This document shows positions 42,448-48,689 of a DNA stretch of 48,689 nucleotides, piece by piece; the stretch's first letter is position 1, and the number at the start of each line of letters is the position of its first letter. Under the pieces are notes generated by a model that was given only the letters and a program-made list of their open reading frames with translations, was not told the DNA's origin and ran no database searches. Made by a program: the position numbers and the translations under genes. The DNA is taken from assembly GCA_947643715.1 (NCBI GenBank), contig CANRXB010000018.1, forward strand, positions 1 to 48,689. Direction: 5' to 3'. This stretch comes from an uncultured bacterium. GTDB lineage: Bacteria; Bacillota; Clostridia; Oscillospirales; Oscillospiraceae.

Positions 42448-42575
42448 CAAAAAATCGGCAATATTCTTTTTTGCCTTCCCCGGCACAAGATATCGTGCCC
42501 TCCCGCCGGTCCCCGGCCCAAAAGAGCGGCCCCGCCGCCGCTTCCACATTATAATTAAAGTATCTGGAAAAACCC

Positions 42576-42604
42576 TTGTCTCATCTCCTGTTTTTTGGTA
42601 TAAT
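42576..42604 (+). promoter_or_regulatory. Sigma-A promoter of dnaA
   Basis: TTGTCT (42576-42581), 17 bp, TATAAT (42599-42604). A weak DnaA-box-like CTTCCACA lies upstream at 42541-42548, which could allow autorepression. The 332-bp rpmH-dnaA gap otherwise holds only these two promoters. Confidence 0.85.
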
Positions 42605-42645
42605 ATAAAAGTTATGACATCTGAAATTTAGGGAGGCTCACGCCC

Positions 42646-43962
42646 ATGAGATCGGCCGCCGACGTCTGGGAAAAAGTAAAAAGCCTGATGGAGAACACCA
42701 TGACCGCGGTGTCCATCGACACTTGGTTTGGCGACGTGGAGGCCGTCGCTTTGGAGGACACGCGGCTGGTGCTGTGCGTGCCCACCGATTTCAAACGGAA
42801 CATCATCCGCTCCCGCTTCCAATCCGGAGTGGAACAGGCCCTGAAGGAGCTGTTCTCCTTCGACGTGGACGTGGCCCTGCTGCTCCCGGAGGAACGGGAA
42901 GCCTATGCCCACCAGTCCGCTCCCAGCCCCGTGGCGGGGGACGCGGACCGTTACACCTTCGAGCGCTTCGTGGTGGGCTCTACCAACAAATTCGCGTTCA
43001 CCGCCGCGCAAAAAGTGGCGGAAGAGCCGGGCGGCGCCTATAACCCACTCTTCATCTACGGACAATCCGGCCTGGGCAAGACCCATCTGCTCCACGCCAT
43101 CGCCAACCGGGTCCGGCACAACCACCCCGGCTGCCGCATCCTCTATATCCAGAGCGAGGATTTCGTCAACGAGCTGGTGGGCAACCTCCGGCGGGGCATC
43201 GACATGCAGGAGTTCCGGGACAAATACCGCGGCGTGGACCTGTTCCTCATGGACGACGTACAGTTCATCGCGGGCAAGGATCTGAGCGAAGAGGAGCTGT
43301 TCCATACCTTCAACGCCCTCTACGAGCAGAAGAAACAGATCGTATTCACCTCCGACCGACCACCCCATGAGATGCTGCGCCTGGAGCAGCGCCTGCGTAC
43401 CCGTTTCGAGCAGGGCCTTCCCGCCGACATCCAGCCGCCGGACTATGAGACCAGAGTGGCCCTGCTGAAGAACAAGTCTCTGGAACGGGGGATATCCCTG
43501 CCTGAACCAGTGCTCTCCTATGTGGCCGAGAACATCACCTCCAACGTCCGGCAGATCGAGGGCGTGGTGAACAAGATCATGGCCTTCCAGGAGCTGATGG
43601 GCGCACAGGTGGACGTGGAGACCACCATCCGAGCCGTGCGGGACATCCTGCGGGCAAAGGAGAACTTCCTGCCCTCCGCCGAGACCATCATCCAAGAGGT
43701 GGCCCGGTTCTACGAACTGGACGCCAACGCCATCCGCGGACAGAGCCAGAACAAGGAGATCAGCACCGCCCGGAACGTGGCCATGTACATCATCCGGGAG
43801 ATGACCCAGCTCTCCCTGGCGGAGATCGGCCAGCAATTCGGCGGACGGCACCACTCCACCGTGCTCAATTCCATCAACCGGGTGGAGAAGATGATGAAGA
43901 CCCAGCCCGACCTCATGGAGATCATCCGGGACATCACCAACGCGGTCAATTCCGCCTACTGA
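42646..43962 (+). CDS. dnaA: Chromosomal replication initiator DnaA
   Basis: 438 aa. Domain I (about 1-80, TWFGDVEAV), a very short domain II (about 85-100), AAA+ domain III with Walker A IYGQSGLGKTHLLHAI (139-147) and Walker B LFLMDDVQFI, and DNA-binding domain IV with GGRHHSTVLNSI. It melts oriC and loads the helicase. GGGAGG precedes the ATG. Short domain II is usual in this group. Confidence 0.99.
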   Translation: MRSAADVWEKVKSLMENTMTAVSIDTWFGDVEAVALEDTRLVLCVPTDFKRNIIRSRFQSGVEQALKELFSFDVDVALLLPEEREAYAHQSAPSPVAGDADRYTFERFVVGSTNKFAFTAAQKVAEEPGGAYNPLFIYGQSGLGKTHLLHAIANRVRHNHPGCRILYIQSEDFVNELVGNLRRGIDMQEFRDKYRGVDLFLMDDVQFIAGKDLSEEELFHTFNALYEQKKQIVFTSDRPPHEMLRLEQRLRTRFEQGLPADIQPPDYETRVALLKNKSLERGISLPEPVLSYVAENITSNVRQIEGVVNKIMAFQELMGAQVDVETTIRAVRDILRAKENFLPSAETIIQEVARFYELDANAIRGQSQNKEISTARNVAMYIIREMTQLSLAEIGQQFGGRHHSTVLNSINRVEKMMKTQPDLMEIIRDITNAVNSAY

Positions 43963-44146
43963 TCTTCCACATCCTCGCGGACTGTGCTGTGGAACCATGT
44001 GGAAGCATTTTTCCTCCACGATCCGCCTAAGGAAGCTGTGGACATCATGTGGACCCCGTGTGGACGGTGAAACCGTTGCCACCACTGGGCGGAAAGGACT
44101 TTTCCACACGTTCCGCAGCCCCTAATAACTACTACGAATCTAAAAG
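43963..44146 (+). other. oriC: Replication origin oriC (dnaA-dnaN gap)
   Basis: Seven DnaA-box-like sites: TCTTCCACA (43963), TGTGGAACC (43988), TGTGGAAGC (43998), TGTGGACAT (44037), TGTGGACCC (44048), TGTGGACGG (44059) and TTTTCCACA (44100, the best match to TTWTNCACA). After the last box come a GC-rich spacer and CTAATAACTACTACGAATCTA (44122-44142), resembling the DnaA-trio next to the last boxes in B. subtilis. AT-rich DNA follows. Box positions are seen; origin function is inference from context. Confidence 0.88.
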
Positions 44147-44184
44147 ACCTTCCTCCTCTACCGGAGGGAAGAAAGGAGCCCGAC

Positions 44185-45306
44185 ATGAGATTCTCTTGCG
44201 AAAAGGCCATCCTACAATCCGCAGTCACCACCGCAGGCCGGGTCGTATCTCCTAAAAGCACCGTCCAAGCCCTGGAAGGCGTCCTCATCGAAGCAGAGGA
44301 CAGCATCCTGCGCCTGAGCGCCTACAACCTGAAAACAGGCATCATCACCACCATCCCAGCAGAAGTAACGGAAAGCGGTGCTATCGTACTATCCGCCCGT
44401 TTGTTCGGCGAGATCCTGCGCCGTATGCCAGACGACATGATATCCATCACGACTACCGCCTCCTGCTCCGTCCACATCGAATCCGGCCCTACCTCCTTCG
44501 ATATCACTGGAATCAGCGACGAGGACTTCCCCGAGCTGCCCAGCGTCAACGACGGTACCAACCTCTCCATCACGCAGTGTCTGCTGCGCTCCATGATAGG
44601 ACAGACCATCTTCGCCGTCAGTGACAACGACAGCCGCCCCATCCATACAGGCGCTCTGTTCGAGACCAACGGAGAAGAACTCACCATGGTCGCGGTGGAC
44701 GGTTATCGCCTCGCTTTGCGCCGGGAAAAGCTGCTCAGCCAGACCGCGCCCGGCAATCTCTCCTTCGTCGTGCCCGGCGACGCGCTCAACGAGGTGGAGA
44801 GGATCTGCTCGGACTGCGACGAACCGGTGAACGTCACCCAAGGGGAACGACACGTCACCTTCGAGACCAACGGCACGATATTGGTCACCCGCAGACTGGA
44901 AGGCGAGTTCCTCAACTACCGCCAGACCATCCCTCAAAACAATTCCGTCATCCTGGAGGCGGACTGCGCCGATCTCCAACGCTCCATCGACCGGGCGTCC
45001 CTCATCATAAACGATAAACTGAAAAGCCCCCTGCGCTGTAAGTTCGAGGACGGCACCGTCTCCATCACCTCCAAGACCGCGATAGGAGCAGCTTTCGACC
45101 GCTGTCCCATCACCGGAGACGGCAAGGGCCTGGAGATCGGCTTCAATAACCGCTTCCTGATGGAAGCCGTGAAGGCGGCTCCCGCGGCCCGGGTACGCCT
45201 GGAGCTGAACACGGCGACCTCCCCCTGCCTGATCCTGCCCCAGGAGGGCGAAAAAGACAACTTCCTCTATATGGTACTGCCCGTGCGTCTGCGGGCGGCG
45301 GAGTGA
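44185..45306 (+). CDS. dnaN: DNA polymerase III beta sliding clamp
   Basis: 373 aa, three clamp domains: [20 protein letters not shown] at the start, [15 protein letters not shown] in the middle, and the C-terminal [20 protein letters not shown] with MVLPVR. It holds polymerase on DNA. AGAAAGGAG precedes the ATG. Codon use in the first part is somewhat richer in A than in dnaA. Confidence 0.98.
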   Translation: MRFSCEKAILQSAVTTAGRVVSPKSTVQALEGVLIEAEDSILRLSAYNLKTGIITTIPAEVTESGAIVLSARLFGEILRRMPDDMISITTTASCSVHIESGPTSFDITGISDEDFPELPSVNDGTNLSITQCLLRSMIGQTIFAVSDNDSRPIHTGALFETNGEELTMVAVDGYRLALRREKLLSQTAPGNLSFVVPGDALNEVERICSDCDEPVNVTQGERHVTFETNGTILVTRRLEGEFLNYRQTIPQNNSVILEADCADLQRSIDRASLIINDKLKSPLRCKFEDGTVSITSKTAIGAAFDRCPITGDGKGLEIGFNNRFLMEAVKAAPAARVRLELNTATSPCLILPQEGEKDNFLYMVLPVRLRAAE

Positions 45307-45311
45307 CGGCT

Positions 45312-45520
45312 ATGACGGAACGAAACATCAAGATAGAGACCGAGTATATCCGGTTGGACGCCCTGCTGAAATACGCCGGACTGGTGGGCACCGGCGGAGA
45401 GGCGAAATTGGCCATCCAAAACAGCGAGGTCCTGGTCAACGGCGAGCCCTGCACCATGCGGGGCAAGAAACTGCGCCCCGGGGACCGCACCGAGCTGGAC
45501 GGTCAGATCCTCATCGTAGG

Positions 45521-45524
<4 letters not shown>
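45312..45524 (+). CDS. S4-domain RNA-binding protein (YaaA/RlbA-like)
   Basis: 70 aa, one S4 domain: [20 protein letters not shown], then [18 protein letters not shown]. It is conserved between dnaN and recF in Bacillota and thought to bind RNA. The ATG at 45312 (GGAG 8 bp upstream) is preferred; a GTG at 45303 overlapping the dnaN stop is the alternative. Its stop overlaps recF. Confidence 0.93.

Positions 45525-48689
<3,165 letters not shown>

Noticed and set aside
42541-42549. A second origin half upstream of dnaA
   Set aside because: Only one weak DnaA-box-like sequence was found there, against seven in the dnaA-dnaN gap.

Overview
The window is a GC-rich stretch of a Bacillota (Firmicutes) chromosome around its replication origin. 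The best fit is a spore-forming member of the Oscillospiraceae / Clostridial cluster IV, but no genus can be read from the window. Reasons: a GerA-type germination operon; the Prp protease between L21 and L27 with the matching L27 N-terminal extension; an isoleucine T-box; HemZ; SepF/DivIVA; RemB; a MurT/GatD-like pair; and sigma-A promoters of the TTGACA-17-TATAAT type.

Layout. 1-228: two tandem, strong, leftward promoters that look like those of an rRNA operon lying off the left edge. 229-3229: leftward ger operon (A-C-B order). 3316-6642: rightward rpsO, a small membrane protein gene and pnp, with two related structured intergenic elements between them and a near-perfect parS site just after pnp. 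6723-10155: GNAT and hexapeptide acyltransferases, then an ECF sigma factor translationally coupled to a membrane-anchored serpin. 10221-13964: ileS under an Ile T-box, with a lower-GC HTH/small-ORF module wedged between leader and gene. 14319-18475: prmA, two neighbouring genes sharing a C-terminal domain, and a Mur-ligase/pseudo-amidotransferase pair. 18472-24728: mnmG, a phosphoesterase, a DEAD-box helicase, aroK and a PilZ protein. 25071-29749: rightward miaA, hfq, a HlyD-like protein, yggS, sepF, divIVA. 29878-33560: gap, a lipoprotein, a CLC channel and a truncated GNAT. 33406-36867: leftward obgE, GNAT, flavodoxin and the rplU-prp-rpmA operon. 36991-39145: hemZ and an MBL hydrolase. 39264-42313: the leftward khpB-yidC-yidD-rnpA-rpmH operon. 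42576-48689: the rightward dnaA-oriC-dnaN-S4-recF-remB-gyrB block, with gyrB cut by the right edge.

The origin is between dnaA and dnaN (about 43963-44146): seven DnaA-box-like sites, then a GC spacer and DnaA-trio-like triplets. The rpmH and dnaA operons diverge from adjacent promoters. Most genes left of the origin run leftward, with the replication fork; the rpsO-pnp, sigma-serpin and miaA-divIVA blocks run against it.

Most unusual content: (1) the sigma factor whose partner slot, normally an anti-sigma gene, is filled by a transmembrane serpin; (2) a family of structured intergenic elements, best seen as a pair flanking the small gene between rpsO and pnp, whose helices covary while single-stranded motifs stay constant; (3) a GatD-like protein that has lost both catalytic residues; (4) the invaded Ile T-box/ileS unit. 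All function calls rest on motif reading and remembered family features; no database search was run.
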